From contig NC_061863.1 of NCBI RefSeq assembly GCF_907164915.1, positions 23,203,710 through 23,267,709 of the forward strand: DNA of 64,000 nucleotides, read 5' to 3'. How positions within the stretch are numbered: position 1 is the first letter of the stretch; each line of letters begins with the position of its first letter. Under the pieces are notes generated by a model. It ran no database searches. It worked only from the letters and a program-made list of their open reading frames with translations, and had not been told where the DNA came from. Below, one piece after another: positions 1 through 11,797 of the stretch. The DNA comes from Impatiens glandulifera (Eukaryota; Streptophyta; Magnoliopsida; Ericales; Balsaminaceae). The position numbers and the translations under genes were made by a program.

Positions 1-2
1 TT

Positions 3-1133
3 TATACATCCCTTCCTAATCCTATTAAAACTCTGGTTGATTCTCCTTCTTCTTTCATTTTCGAGTCGAATGTTGTTGTTGAGGATTCTAGTGTCCATTT
101 TAATGCAATGCATGATGCAACTTTGAATTCAAATGATATTTTTGTTGATAACGATTTTCCGTATGAAATGAAACGATTTTTAGAAATTGAAAATCAAGTC
201 TCTTCTGCGGAAGAAACTATTGAAATTAATTTGAATTCGGAAGAGGACCCACAAATGGTCTTGATAGGCCAAAGCCTAGATCAAAATGAGCGTCATCATC
301 TAGTTGAGTTGTTGAAGCTTAACAAAGACGTATTTGCATGGTCCTATAAAGACATGCTGGGCATTGACCTCGAAATTGTCCAACATCGTATTCCGTTGTA
401 CCCGGATGCCAAACTTGTCAAGTAGAAGCTCCGGCGTATGAAACCCGACATGGTCGACAAGATTAAGGAAGAGGTGCAGAAACAATTGGAAGTCGGCTTT
501 CTGGATGTTGTCGAATATCCAGAATGGGTCGCCAATGTGGTCCCCGTGGCTAAGAAAGATGGAAAAGTCCATGTGTGCATGGATTACCGTGATCTCAATA
601 AAGCTAGCCCCAAAGACAATTTCCCACTCCCACACATTGACGTGTTGGTCGACCACGCGGCTGGTCATGAGCTCCTATCATTCATGGATGGTTTCTCGAG
701 CTATAATCAAGTCTTGATGGCGCTTGAGGACAAAGAAAAGACTACTTTCATCACTAAAGTAGGCACCTTCTACTACCATGTGATGCCCTTCGGGCTGAAT
801 AACGTTGGAGCCACGTATTAGAGGGCGACCACCACTATTCTCCACGACATGATCCACAAGGAAGTCGAAGTCTACATCGATGATATGATTGTTAGATCTA
901 GAAATCGAGTGGGACACATTATAAACCTAGAGAAGTTCCTTTAGAGGATTCGTAAATACCAACTTCATTTAAATCCAAAGAAATGCACATTCGGTGTCAC
1001 TACCGGTAAGATGCTGAAATTTGTAATTACTCAAAGAGGAATAGAAGTCGATCCTAGCAAAATTATAGCCATCAAGGCCATGCCAGCACCCCGGAACGAG
1101 CGAGAGGTTCGGGGATTTCTCGAGAAAATCTAG
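3..1133 (+). pseudogene. Gypsy-A pol: pre-RT linker and reverse transcriptase (decayed)
   Basis: This is the reverse transcriptase part of a Ty3/gypsy polyprotein, which copies element RNA into DNA in cytoplasmic particles. One frame can be followed from base 3. It shows the pre-RT motif KDVFAWSYKDMLGID (about 324-368), then PEWVANVVPVAKKDGKVHV, MDYRDLNKASPKDNFPLP, LSFMDGFSSYNQ, MPFG and the catalytic YIDD at 873-884, followed by LNPKKCTFGV. The frame is cut by TAG at 423, 819, 942 and 1131. At least at 423, 819 and 1131 related elements have Gln. The 5' part of the element (gag, PR) lies outside the window. Phylogenetic assignment to Tat rests on the downstream second RNase H. It cannot make a working enzyme. 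Confidence 0.93.
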
Positions 1134-2075
1134 TACATTAGTCGCTTCATCAGTAAACTCACTTCCACTTGCGATCCTCTCTTCAAGCTTATAAAGAAGG
1201 ATCAAAAGTTTGTCTGGAGCGACGCTTGTCAACATGCCTTTGATAAGGTGAAAGCTTATTTGCAATCCCCTCCTATCCTCATGTCTCCGAGGCCAGTAGT
1301 TCCTTTGATTCTTTATCTCACCGTCATCGAGTCATCCATGGGGAGCATGTTGGCCCAAGAGAATGAGAACAAAGAGGAGGTAGCCGTCTACTACCTTAGC
1401 AAAAGGATGACCGGTTACAAGATGAACTATTCTTCCGTGGAAAAAGTCTGTTGGGCACTAGCCTGGGTAACGAAAAGGTTGCACCACTACATGGAAGCCC
1501 ACCCAATCAAGCTAGTGTCAAGACTCGATCCCATTAGTTTCTTGTTTCAAAGAACTCTTCTTTAGCTCCGTCTTGCTAAATGGATGATGATGATTTCAGA
1601 ATACGACATCACGTATACTGTGCAAAAGTCAATCAAGGGGAGTATAGTGGCTGATTTCCTACATGATCAACCAATCACCATTGAAGACGATGACGAAGAG
1701 ATGGTCTTCCCAGATGATGAGATCATGACTGTTCACTCTGAAGCGTGGAAGTTGATGTTCAATGGCGCGTCGGGCAAACAGGGCTACGACATCGGTATCC
1801 TTTTGATCAATCCTACTGGCACGTATAATCCTACTTCTGTTAAGTTGAGTTATAGTGTGACCACCAACGAAGCAGAGTACGAAGCATGCATTGCTGGGAT
1901 CAAGTTAGCTAGTAAGAAGAGGATTAGTAGACTAGAGGTTAGTGGGATTCAAATCTTGTAATCTCACAAGCCAACGGAGATTGGCAGGTCAAATGAGAGA
2001 ATATTAAACCTTATCATTCTTTCCTCATGCTTTTAATCGCCAAGTTCGAAAGTGTTGTTTTCATCCATGCTCCAT
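1134..2075 (+). pseudogene. Gypsy-A pol: RNase H plus second (archaeal-type) RNase H, truncated
   Basis: This continues the same frame as the RT. RNase H motifs include CDPLFKLIKKDQKFVW, PLILYLTVIESSMGSMLAQ, AVYYLSKRM and WALAWVTKRLHHYM. A TAG at 1563 interrupts LLQLRLAKW-like sequence. A second RNase H follows from about 1743 (AWKLMFNGASGKQGYD, then TTNEAEYEACIAGIKLA), the hallmark of the Tat lineage. Its first catalytic Asp (DGAS in the family) is read here as Asn (NGAS). A frameshift near 1940 moves the continuation (DSNLVISQANGDWQVK) to another frame, and a stop follows. No integrase is recognisable downstream, so the 3' end of pol appears deleted. Confidence 0.88.
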
Positions 2076-2407
2076 GGAGTCAGATATACCGATGATACTA
2101 AAAAAAAGGAAATCAACGAACAAAGTATTCATCAAAAGGTTGAGATTTTGAAATCACCGCTGAGCGAACTTGCTAGGCGTATCGATTCGGTCATATATAT
2201 CGATGATACTAAAAAAAAATTTTTTTAGGGAAGCAGATGAAACTCTGAAACACTCGGCTCATGGTGGTTCTAAAAAATAAATACCAAAGCCCTACCCCGA
2301 GCCCAAAATTCGGTCACTTGATGACCAGTTCACAACAAATCGCTTGTACCAAATGTCGGGTTTTATCAGTCAGATCTTTCTACATTGAGAGGAAAAGAAA
2401 GAAGTCA
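2076..2407 (+). other. Noncoding remnant downstream of truncated gypsy-A pol
   Basis: No gene is recognisable. Two short related blocks (about 2083-2106 and 2192-2220), each holding a CGATGATACT stretch followed by an A-run, suggest a small duplication. The stretch separates the broken RNase H from the tandem-repeat-rich 3' region of the same element. Confidence 0.4.
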
Positions 2408-2604
2408 GATTTCGTCTTGGCTGAGACAGTCCTGAACTTTCCGTAAGTCTTATTCGCTGAAGCGTTTCGGTTTAGAGCTAATCACGCGACATAGAGATCG
2501 AAGTCGATTTCGTCTTGGCTGAGACAGTCCAGAACTTTCCGCAAGTCTTATTTGCTGAAAGCGTTTCGGTCCAGAGTTAATCACGCGACATAGAGATCGA
2601 AGTC
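2408..2604 (+). repeat. Two-copy 98-bp tandem repeat in gypsy-A 3' region
   Basis: Two adjacent copies, beginning at 2408 and 2506, share the blocks GATTTCGTCTTGGCTGAGAC, GAACTTTCCG, GCGTTTCGGT and ATCACGCGACATAGAGATCG, with a few substitutions and one indel. It is the first of several arrays between pol and the 3' LTR. Confidence 0.85.
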
Positions 2605-2646
2605 TTCTTTCACTGCTTGTGCATTATTTTAATAAAAGGCCCTAAC

Positions 2647-2990
2647 CTTCACTAGGGGCATTTTTTTCTAAAAAAACATGCATTCATATTTTCAAAGCCC
2701 TGTGCAAGATGCTTCATTGTATTTGCATCACAGAGGTAAAATTCCCTAGTCTTCACTAGGGGCATTTTTTTCTAAAATAAAAATGCATTCACGTTTTCAA
2801 AGCCATGTGCAAGTTGTTTCATTGTATTTGCATCATAGAGGTAAAATGACATAGTCTTCACTAGGAGCATTTTTAAAACAAAAAACAAAAAAAACAACAA
2901 CATGCATTCATATCTTCAAGCCCCGTGCTGATTGTTTCATTATCTTTCACATCATGTGATCAGAATACTCTAGTCTTTGCTGGAGCTATT
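2647..2990 (+). repeat. About 105-bp tandem repeat, three to four degenerate copies
   Basis: Units begin at about 2647, 2751, 2856 and (weak) 2974. Each opens with CTTCACTAGGGGCATTTTT or a variant and includes GCATTCA, TTTCAAAGCC and TTTCATTGTATTTGCATCA. Spacing is 104, 105 and 118 bp. Bases 2991-3381 behind it are noncoding with partial, decayed copies of the 69-bp monomer seen further on. Confidence 0.8.
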
Positions 2991-3381
2991 TTCAAAGTTC
3001 CATGCTAATCCTAGTCTTTTGTTTTAAGTGTTTCTTTTGCAATCCTTGGTTTAAAACCTAGTCTTCGCGATTTGGATGTTCTAATTCCTTCACTCGAGAA
3101 ACTCCCACTTCGATTGTTCTTACGGTCATGAGGCGTTGCTCTCTTTACCATTGTCCTTGAAATCCATCTTTTGGGTGTTTACGCGTTGTTATCCTTGAGA
3201 CTCTATCTTCATTTGGAGAAGAACCCTGCTTAGATTTTCTCTAGCAGTCGGGGAGGCGATTGTTTTCTCTACCTTTGGTCGTCGTGAACACCGTCATCCG
3301 GTTGTTAACATGATATATTTGTTCTTTAAAAATACAGGCTATTTCAATCCCTCGGGAATTGTAGTACGAGGTTCCTTCATT

Positions 3382-5819
3382 AGAGAAAACTCCTGCTCCG
3401 ATCATCTCTCGCAGCCGGAGTAGCGACTGTTTTCATCGCTTCCATTCATTGGAGAAAACCCCTACTCCGGTCTGCTCTTGCAGTCGGGTAGGCAATTGTT
3501 TTCTTCATTGTCGTTCAACGGAGAAAACCCCTACTCCGATCTGCTCTTGCAGTTGGGGAGGCAATTGTTTTCTATGCTATCATTAATTGGAGAAGACACA
3601 AACTCTGATCCGCTCTTGCAGTCGGAGGGCGATTGTTTTCTTCATAGCCATTCATTGGAGAAAACCTCTGTTCCGATCTACTCTCGCAGTCGTAGAGACA
3701 ATTGTTTTCTTCATTGCCATTCAACGGAGAAAACCCATGCACCGGTTTGCTCTCGCAGCCGGAGTGACGACTATTTTCTTCGCTTCCATTCATTGGAGAA
3801 AACCCATGCTCAAGTCTGCTCTTGCAGTCGGGGAGGCGATTGTTTTCTTCATTGTCGTTCAACGGAAAAAACTCTTGCTCGTATTTACTCTTGCAGTCGG
3901 GGAGACGATTGTTTTATATGCTATCATTAATTGGAGAAGACCCAAACTTCGATCTGCTCTTGCAGTCGGAGGGGCGATTGTTTTCTTCACAGCCATTCAT
4001 TGGAGAAAACCCCTGCTACGATCTGCTCTCGCAGTCGTAGAGGCAATTGTTTTCTTCATTGCCATTCAACGGAGAAAACCCATGCTCCGGTCTGCTCTCG
4101 TAGCCGGAGTGGTGACTATATTCTTCGCTTCCATTCATTGGAGAAAACCCCTACTCCGGTCTTCTCTTACAGTCGGGGAGGCGATTGTTTTCTTCATTGT
4201 CGTTCAACGGAGGAAACCCTTGCTCCGATCTACTCTTGCAGTCGGGGAGACGATTGTTTTCTATGTTATCATTAATTGGAGAAGATCCAAACTCCGATCT
4301 GCTCTTGCAGTCGGAGGGGCGATTGTTTTCTCTCGCAGTCGTAGAGGCAATTGTTTTCTTCATTGCCGTTCAACGGAGAAAATCCATGCTACGGTCTGCT
4401 CTCATAGCCGGAGTGGTGACTATATTCTTCGCTTCCATTCATTGGAGAAAACCCCTACTCCGGTCTTCTTTTGCAGTCGGGGAGGCGATTGTTTTCTTCA
4501 TTGTCGTTCAACGGAGAAAACCCTTGCTCCGATCTACTCTTGCAATCGGGGAGGCAATTGTTTTTTATGCTATCATTGATTGGAGAAGACCCAAACTCCG
4601 ATCTGCTCTTGTAGTCGGAGGGGTGATTGTTTTATTCATAACCATTCATTAAAGAACACTACTCCGATCTACTCTCGTAGTCGGGGAGGCGATTGTTTTC
4701 TTCATTGCCGTTAAATGGAGAAAACCCATGCTCCGGTCTTCTCTCGCAGCCGGAGTGACGACTGTTTTCTTCGCTTCCATTCATTGGAGAAAACCCCTGC
4801 TCCGGTCTGCTCTTGCAGTCGGGGTGGCGATTGTTTTCTTTGCTATCATTAATTGGAGAAGACCCAAACTCCGATCTACTCTTGCAGTCGGAGGGGCTAT
4901 TGTTTTCTTCATAGCCATTCATTGGAGAAAACCCTTGCTCCGATCTGCTCTTGCAGTTGGGGAGGCGATTGTTTTCTTCATTGTCGTTCAACAGAGAAAA
5001 CCCATGCTCCAATCTGCTCTTGCAGTCGGGGAGACAATTATTATCTTCGCTATACTTAATTGGAGAAGACCCAAACTCCGATCTGCTCTTGTAGTCGGAG
5101 GGGTAATTGTTTACTTCATAGTCATTCATTGGAGAAAACCCCTACTCCGATCTGCTCTCGTAGTCGGGGAGGCGATTGTTTTCTTCATTTCCATTCAACG
5201 GAGAAAAGTCATGCTCCGGTCTTCTCTCGCAGCCGAAGTGGCGAATGTTTTCTTCTCTTCCATTCTTTGGAGAAAACCTCTTCTTTGGCATGCTCTTGTA
5301 GTCGGGGAGGCAATTGTTTTCTACATTGTCGTTCAACGGAGAAAACCCCTGCTCCGATCTGCTCTTGTAGTCGAGGAGGCAATTGTTTTCTTCGCTATCA
5401 TTAATTGGAGAAGACCCAAACTCCGATGTGCTTTTGCAGTCGGAGGGGCGATTGTTTTCTTCATATCCATTCATTGGAGAAAACCCCTGCTCCGATCTGC
5501 TCTCGCAGTCGGGAAGACGATTGTTTTCTTCATTGTCGTTCAACGGAGAAAACGCATGCTCCGGTCTACTCTCGCAGCCAGAGTGGCGACTGTTTTCTTT
5601 GCTTCCATTCATTGGAGAAAACCTCTACACCGATCTGCTCTTGCAGTCGGAGGGGCGATTGTTTTCTTCATTGCCGTTCAACGGAAAAAACCCCTACTCC
5701 GATCTTCTCTTGCAGTTGGGGAGGCGATTGTTTTCTTTGCTATTATTAATTGGAAAAAACCCTTTCCCCGATCTGCTCTCGCAGTTGGGGAGACGAATAT
5801 TTTCTCTATCTTTAATCGT
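3382..5819 (+). repeat. 69-bp tandem array (about 35 copies) with 345-bp higher-order units
   Basis: The monomer runs from GGAGAAAACCCCTGCTCCGA through TCTGCTCTTGCAGTCGGGGA to GTTTTCTTCATTG. Copies start at 3382, 3451, 3520 and so on, 69 bp apart. A variant monomer beginning AATTGGAGAAGACCCAAACT recurs mostly every five monomers (345 bp; for example 3931 to 4276 and 5060 to 5405 to 5750), so there is a higher-order structure. Because 69 is divisible by three, several frames on both strands stay open over hundreds of codons; the repeated peptides (WRKPLLRSALAVGEAIVFF type) are a by-product, not evidence of a protein. Tandem arrays between pol and the 3' LTR are known from Tat/Ogre elements. 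Confidence 0.95.
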
Positions 5820-6610
5820 CGCGAATGTTATCGTTTCGTTGTTCACGTGAGCAAAAAAAACATAAAAACAAAAAACAAAAACAAAAACAAAAAAATAATA
5901 AAAAAACAAACCAAAAAAACAAAAAAAAAAATTTCTTATGATTGCTTGAAGCCACGAGGACCCTCCACGACTTGTGGAATGTTGTCTTCTTCATCGAGAC
6001 TATCTAGGCCTCGATGATTTCAATCCTTTGAAGACAAAGGGTTGTGTTGCTTTGTTGAAGAGTTCCCCTGGAGGGGTATATGGTTCTAGAGGGTCTTAAC
6101 GAACGACTACTTTGTCCATCGGTGAATCTAGGAGATTACGTTCTGAGTCGTAAGGTTCCTTGATGAGGACATACGATGGAGGCTTGTTAACTGATTCTTA
6201 AACTGAAAGCCTATTGATTTATCATTGTGTTCTCCTTGTTTTGCAGGTTTTTACTTGTGAACTTTCACACGAGATCGGCTGTGAAAAGATGACTGATGAT
6301 AATCTATTGTTGAATCTGATCATTACAAAATGTTTTCTTCCCAAGATTCCTATGTAAGCTTTGATACGAAACTTGTTCTAATGTCTCATTTCTCTTACAA
6401 GTACGCCACGAGGATCATTGCATGGCTCATGCCTCTGGTTTCTTCACATGTGAAAGGGATAAACGAGAAAAATCAATGAAGAACACTGTTAGGTTGTATC
6501 TTTCTTTTCTCTTTCATTCATTCAACTCGGGTTAAAAATGCGGCGCCTATTTGTTCAGGCTTGGACACACGTTTAATGAAAACAATAGTTTTTTTCTCCA
6601 AATTCTGTCC
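5820..6610 (+). other. Gypsy-A 3' untranslated region up to the polypurine tract
   Basis: This is noncoding sequence between the array and the 3' LTR. It opens with an A-rich, C-interrupted tract (about 5851-5931) and then becomes mixed sequence without a credible ORF. Its position next to the PPT and LTR identifies it as the 3' end of the element's internal region. Confidence 0.55.
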
Positions 6611-6623
6611 AAGAGGGGCATTC
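6611..6623 (+). other. Polypurine tract of gypsy-A
   Basis: AAGAGGGGCATTC lies directly before the LTR start TGTAGACACCCCA. This arrangement is typical of plant gypsy elements. The purine run would prime plus-strand DNA synthesis. Confidence 0.8.
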
Positions 6624-9600
6624 TGTAGACACCCCATTTTTACACCCTATATATCTAATAAAAAATCCCGGACCGAAATAATATTAATGTTTGTTTATTG
6701 AACCAGGAAAACAAAAATAGAAACACCTCGTGGAAAACCGACCCAAAAAAGCTTAAAAGATAACGGTCCAAGGTCGAATTTCATATCGATTCTATTTTCC
6801 TAACCCGTGACACATTCATGTTGTGTGTTTTGAAAAATATTGAATTTTGGGTGTAATATCACTGTTTGCAAATTTGTTTAGAAAATACTCGAAAAGAGGG
6901 AAAACAAGAGAAGGGGTCAACCCGAGTCAACCTGTCAACGACGAGTCAACCCGGGTCAGAGAGGGATCAAGCACGTGTCAAGAAGATGTGGAAAAGAGTA
7001 GACTAATATTCTAAAGTGGGAAAAACAAATTTATTTGAAAAGTTGGTTATTTGAAAAGGGGGTTACTAGAAAAGAAAAAAATAGAAAGGAAAAAGGAATA
7101 TATATATATATTTATTCCAAACGTACCCTGGACTTTATTCCCTAATTCCAAATAGACCCTAGTGCAAAAGAACAAAAGGGGACCAATCTATTGAAGAGAG
7201 GCGGTTTTTAAGGCAGTTTTCAGATCAGTTTTCAGTTCTGGAAGGAGGTTCCAATCCAGTTCTTGAGAGAGAAAAGAGCGGTTACTGAATTGAGAAGAGA
7301 AGAGAGGTCGAACTCCATTGTTGAAGGGGGAAGAACTCCATTGCATTTGTGAATTCGATTCTTTCAGTCAACAAAAGGACGATTGCAGAACTTGTTGCTG
7401 TCCTACAACAAAACGACGAAGAATAGTTGCGCTCACAGACGCCAGCTTCGTTTAACCTCGCTTGTCGCGTGGAGGATAGATCGACATTGATACAAAAATA
7501 CAGCAAACACTAAAGAAACGAGAAAAGTCCATTAAGCCATCTGTATTTTCAAAATTGATCTGTTCTTCCGAACCTCTATTCCTTTGCTTCTTTACTGATT
7601 CAGGTAACATTATGGACTTATGTAATCTCAAATTGTTGATTGGACGCATCGATTATGAACACCGATGCCATTTATTCATTGAAAATCCAAATCGCAGGCT
7701 GATTTCTTTCTTATTATGATTGTAGTTTGAATATTCTTGTTTGCTATAATTGGCGCTACTTATTTGCTGTTAGATGTTGAATTAGGTTATATTAGTTTTG
7801 AGATGAGATAGGATTCATCCTTGAACCTGAATGATTAGTTCATATGTTCCTGTTGGAAAGGAAAATTAGAAATGCGAACTGTTCTTGTGATTCATTGCTA
7901 CTATAATCTGTTCAATTTGTGTTCATAACTTGCATTGGTTGTAGGGTTGTTTCAATCCACTTGTCAGTTGTTTGAGATTAGAATCGTTTAGGACATCGAA
8001 TAGATTAGGAATTCCTTTTGTTTCAGTTCAACAATTTCAACACATTTGAAACTGTTGAATATTGATCTGCTGAAATGAAGAACACGCATAGGGATTTTTG
8101 TTCCTGTTCTTCATTTGGTGTGGTTGTTTGTGGACAATCTAATTTGCAAACGGATCCCCAACGTACGACTTTAGTTGCGGAGGATCGGCGGACTGATGCA
8201 ACTCACCTGACCGCGACTTGGCAACGGGCGGAGAACCAGAAGTTCTTCGAAGGCGTGTCGCGGCTTGGTGTAGGAGCTGCGAGTTGAGAGATTTGGATTT
8301 AGGGTTAGTTAGACTTAGATGGCAAATCACCATGGGGAGCAGACGGAGCTCCAGGAAAACTGAGCAGATTGTCGTGAGGGGATCTTCGAATGGAGGACGG
8401 TCGCAGGTGTTGGACGCCGGAGAAGTCGCTGGAGAAGAGCATATGGCCGGCTGGAGTTCTGATTTCTTTTGTTATATTTCATTTCCTACAACTTCTGTTG
8501 TAGTTTCAAAAAGGCCCATGGGTCTCTTTTATTTTTAAATAAGCCTGAGAACTTTAACTTCAAATTAATTTATTAATTCGAAAATAAAATAGTCCCTGAT
8601 CTCTTTCGGATGTTTTAATTGGACCCCTAAACTTTCGTTTTCTTTTATTCTAATTTAAACTATAAAAAAATCCAAAAATAAAATAAACCTAAGGTCCTGT
8701 TTGTTTCCCAGATTTCACAAACGACCTTAAAATGAGGATTCGAACATCCAAACTACTTTCAAAATTTCTCAAATTTTCCCAAAAATTCAAAAATGTTATT
8801 TTCTTCAAAAATAAAAATTCCTGGAATTTTTAGGAACCGTTTGGAAAAATGTCTATCTTCGTAGTGTCATGTTGGGAGTTCTTTGACTCCGAAAATTCCA
8901 AACTTGATTCTTGTGAGCTTCTAATAATATTTTTGACTATCATATGAAAGCTTTGGGAATTTTGGGAATTATTTTTGAAAATGATTTATTTTAATGAGTT
9001 GTACTTAGAGTTTTTCTTAACTCTGAAAATTCTAAAAAAGGGGAAACACTAGGGACCTTGGGTTATTTCATCATCTTCTCTCGTTTTTCCAAAGATAATA
9101 AGATTTCCAATCTTCAACCCAAAACTTTGTCCTTGTCGTTCACACTCGTATGTCCTCCCTCTAGAATCATGATTCTTGTTTTCCTAAGAACTTTTGTTGT
9201 ATGCTTTTCAATGCTTTTCAGTGTTTCAATACTTTTTCAATGATTTATCCTCGTCAAGAACCTCATGAATAAGACTAGCACCTTGAATAATGATTAAAAT
9301 TTTCTCACACAATCAAAAGAGTTCTGAACTTAGAATGAAAACGTAACAATACTTCAAACATCATATGGACAATTACTTAGGAGTAGAGACTGTCTATATA
9401 GACAGGCATATATGACATAGCACCGTAGGCCCTTTCCTAATACGTAACCAAACACCGAACTCTTAAAATAAATCTCTAATTTTTGTTTTCTTTAGTTTCT
9501 TTGGGAAGTAAACTAATGTGGTGACTCTAAAGTCAATTAGATCGATACATTCGCGAGTGTATCGATTTAAAACCTGTATGGGCCAATTCATTTCGATAAA

Positions 9601-9667
9601 GGGAGCGTATGCAAATTAAAAAGGGCATATGCGCCAGAAAATGGAAGGGAACGAAAAAACGCGTACA
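6624..9667 (+). mobile_element. Full-length LTR of gypsy-A (about 3.04 kb)
   Basis: The LTR starts with TGTAGACACCCCA right after the polypurine tract. It ends in GCGTACA, six bases before a primer binding site, so both ends are fixed by context. The second copy at 11798-13471 ends in the same GCGTACA. Short ORFs in 8075-8540 are not shared intact by the second copy (the frame differs between 8218-8538 and 11894-12358), so I treat them as noncoding. A TATA-like run lies at about 7099-7114, near the point where a promoter would be expected. The LTR is unusual in having a PPT on its left and a PBS on its right: it served as 3' LTR of one internal region and 5' LTR of the next. Confidence 0.85.
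6913..6956 (-). promoter_or_regulatory. Cluster of W-box-like TTGAC cores in the gypsy-A LTR
   Basis: Four GTCAAC blocks within about 45 bp (GGTCAACC, AGTCAACC, TGTCAACG, AGTCAACC) read on the minus strand as TTGAC cores, the binding site of WRKY factors. They lie about 300 bp into the LTR, in the U3 region where retrotransposon enhancers sit. Function is inferred only. Confidence 0.3.
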
Positions 9668-9673
9668 AAAAAA

Positions 9674-9691
9674 TGGCGACTCTGTTGGGGA
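9674..9691 (+). other. Primer binding site downstream of the gypsy-A LTR
   Basis: TGGCGACTCTGTTGGGGA begins a few bases after the LTR end. The TGGCGAC start and position match plant gypsy primer sites. Which tRNA it pairs with was not checked; tRNA-Arg is my guess for Tat-like elements. Confidence 0.75.
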
Positions 9692-11436
9692 TTACCTAAG
9701 ATGTTTAGCTCAAAACATGTAGTTGGCCAAACTATCACAAAATTTCCGAAGGATGTTACGTTTATAACTTCACAACATTTTGCTTGAGGGTGTGAGAACC
9801 CGTGAACAATGTGAATTTTGTTTTCACATTTGCTTTATTGTTTGCTTGTTCAAATTGCATGGGGTAAAACCCGATAAAGCTCAACGCTTTTCATTAAAGG
9901 GTTTTGCAAATAGAAGCGTTGTCATAAACACTTTTTGCACATGAACGGACTCAAATTGCTCAAATGATAAATCGAAGACGTGTAGTCAAAAGGGTATCTT
10001 AAGGATACCAACTACGCCGACAGGCTGCTTGCCCCAAAAATGTATCGCTTGAAACACTAAGATACATTAGTCTCTCTCATCTTACTTCTTCTTAATTACA
10101 GTATCCTCCACGCTGTAAGCCAACCACAATTTTTAAAAGATGAATGTTGAGCATGTTAGTGGAAACGTAGGCACTTATAGGGCTAACCTTGATACGAGAA
10201 AAGAGAGGTTTAAAATTTGAAGGTCTAATATGCTTGTGTCGCCAGGGTCAGCCTGAACATTTCAGAAGAATTGTTGAGCGAATTCAGGGCATTTTTTTCA
10301 GAAAAACACCTAGCTGCTCACACCCCTTGGCGTGAATGAGATCATGTCGCCCAGGAGCATTAAAATTGACGAGCGGCTAACGGCCTACATGTAGAGACAT
10401 TGGTGCAAGACACGACAGATCACCCTTAGAGCCTCGCTGGTCCGATCTTGGCTAAGACACTCATGTGCCTCCAAGAGTTCCCCCGGGAGATCACCTCGTT
10501 ATTTTCATCACGGGTCTCCCACTCGTGCCCTGCATGTGATTTGTGGACAGGCCGTCATGGGACGATTCCCCTCTTAATTCATGCCCCACTGTGTCCCAAA
10601 CGCAGTTAGCAAGATTCTTTGAGGCCTTGTCATTTGTCAGCCCTCGGGGGATCATTCCATTCGTTTCGTCATCCCATGGTACAATCCTGATGCCATGCGA
10701 TACCAGATCAATGGTCGTCCATTAATCTGGGTCTTGGGATTAGAGGCGCTACGTTCTACGTCACCATCCTCTTGTTTCGTCAGTATGGGATGGCCCCTAT
10801 GCCTTCGTGGAGGTATGCGTCCCCCGTCGATGAGAATCTTGTCTCCCTGGAGACCTTTAGCACTTACTTGTATATGTGGGAAAATTCCGCATCCATCTCC
10901 ATTCTCGCGGAGCATACCAATGTCATCTTCCACGCGCACTCACTCTATCAGTTTTCCTTTCAGGGGATTATCGACATCGACTCCGAAAACAAGGAGGACG
11001 GGGAGCCTAGTGGGCTTTGCTTAGCGTTTAGATAGTCGGATGAAGGGATTTTCATTTCAGAGGATTAGTGTTTTGCTTTAAGAGTTTTCATTTGTATTTC
11101 ATCTGCACCCTGTTATTCTTACTACCACGTTATGTGCGCAAAGAGGGTGTACATGAATGTTGGTTCATATTGTATTAAATTGTTGCGTCATATTAGAAGA
11201 TGCATCATGGGGTTTATCTTTATTCATTTTGTGAGTTAGGACGTGCTTGTTATTGTGTGATTGATGGCATGGGTCGTCGCTGTAATCGTGCAAACTATGT
11301 TTGCCTGTTTGCTTGCTATTTATGTTCATCGAGTTATTTGGATGCATTCATTTTAGAGGATGAACGTTTGAAAAGGGGATGTTATCAAGTAAATAAAAAA
11401 GTCTAATCAACTATCTCCAAAATTATCTTTCAGGTC
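9692..11436 (+). other. Leader and 5' internal remnant following the gypsy-A PBS
   Basis: This lies between the PBS and a short coding remnant. The first kilobase shows no ORF. Bases 10400-11040 are less AT-rich than the surroundings, with open stretches in several frames (87 codons at 10772-11035, start MFRQYGMAPMPSWRYAS) that I do not recognise. Position suggests the upstream ORF or gag leader of a Tat element, but no gag motif is visible. Confidence 0.4.
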
Positions 11437-11797
11437 ATGGCTTTGTTACCACGAGAGGTCTTTGACGCATGCATGGCAGAGTACCATGTTGCCGGAGAGT
11501 CTTACTCCGACCATGTGCTTAGGGATTTCTTCACGCTCCCGCATATAGAGATCGACACGTCGTTGATGCTCCACATGCAGCAGCACTAGGACCGCCATAC
11601 TCGCACCTATCGTATTGTCACTCATCGCATTGCGCCTACTGTAGAGGAGATCCGCGCCATCCTATGTAGCCTTGTCGCCAACCTTCGTACTCTTCACGCA
11701 CCTGAGGAGGTCATACCTTCCGCCGAGATCCTTGCCAACTTTTTCGGCCATGACGACCATACTTCCTATTTCTTGGTAAGAAATGGGTGCATAAATT
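11437..11797 (+). pseudogene. Unrecognised coding remnant, cut off by a truncated LTR
   Basis: One frame from ATG at 11437 reads MALLPREVFDACMAEYHVAG, then LRDFFTLPHIEID, a TAG at 11587, then RIAPTVEEIRAIL and ILANFFGHDDHTSYFLV. It ends where LTR sequence begins at about 11798. The TAG follows QH and precedes DRHTRTYR, so a CAG-to-TAG change is likely. The PTVEE block recalls proteins with plant-mobile-domain-like sequence, but I cannot assign a family. It probably belonged to the 5' coding part of gypsy-A. Confidence 0.4.

Noticed and set aside
4728..6017. 429-codon ORF and similar long ORFs across 3478-5850 on both strands, looking like a repetitive protein
   Set aside because: They are generated by the 69-bp tandem array, whose unit length is divisible by three. 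Several frames on both strands are open at once and there is no non-repeat domain.
8075..8538. Possible small genes in the gypsy-A LTR (also 11894-12358)
   Set aside because: Frames and stops differ between the two LTR copies and no domain is recognisable. The sequence is explained as LTR.
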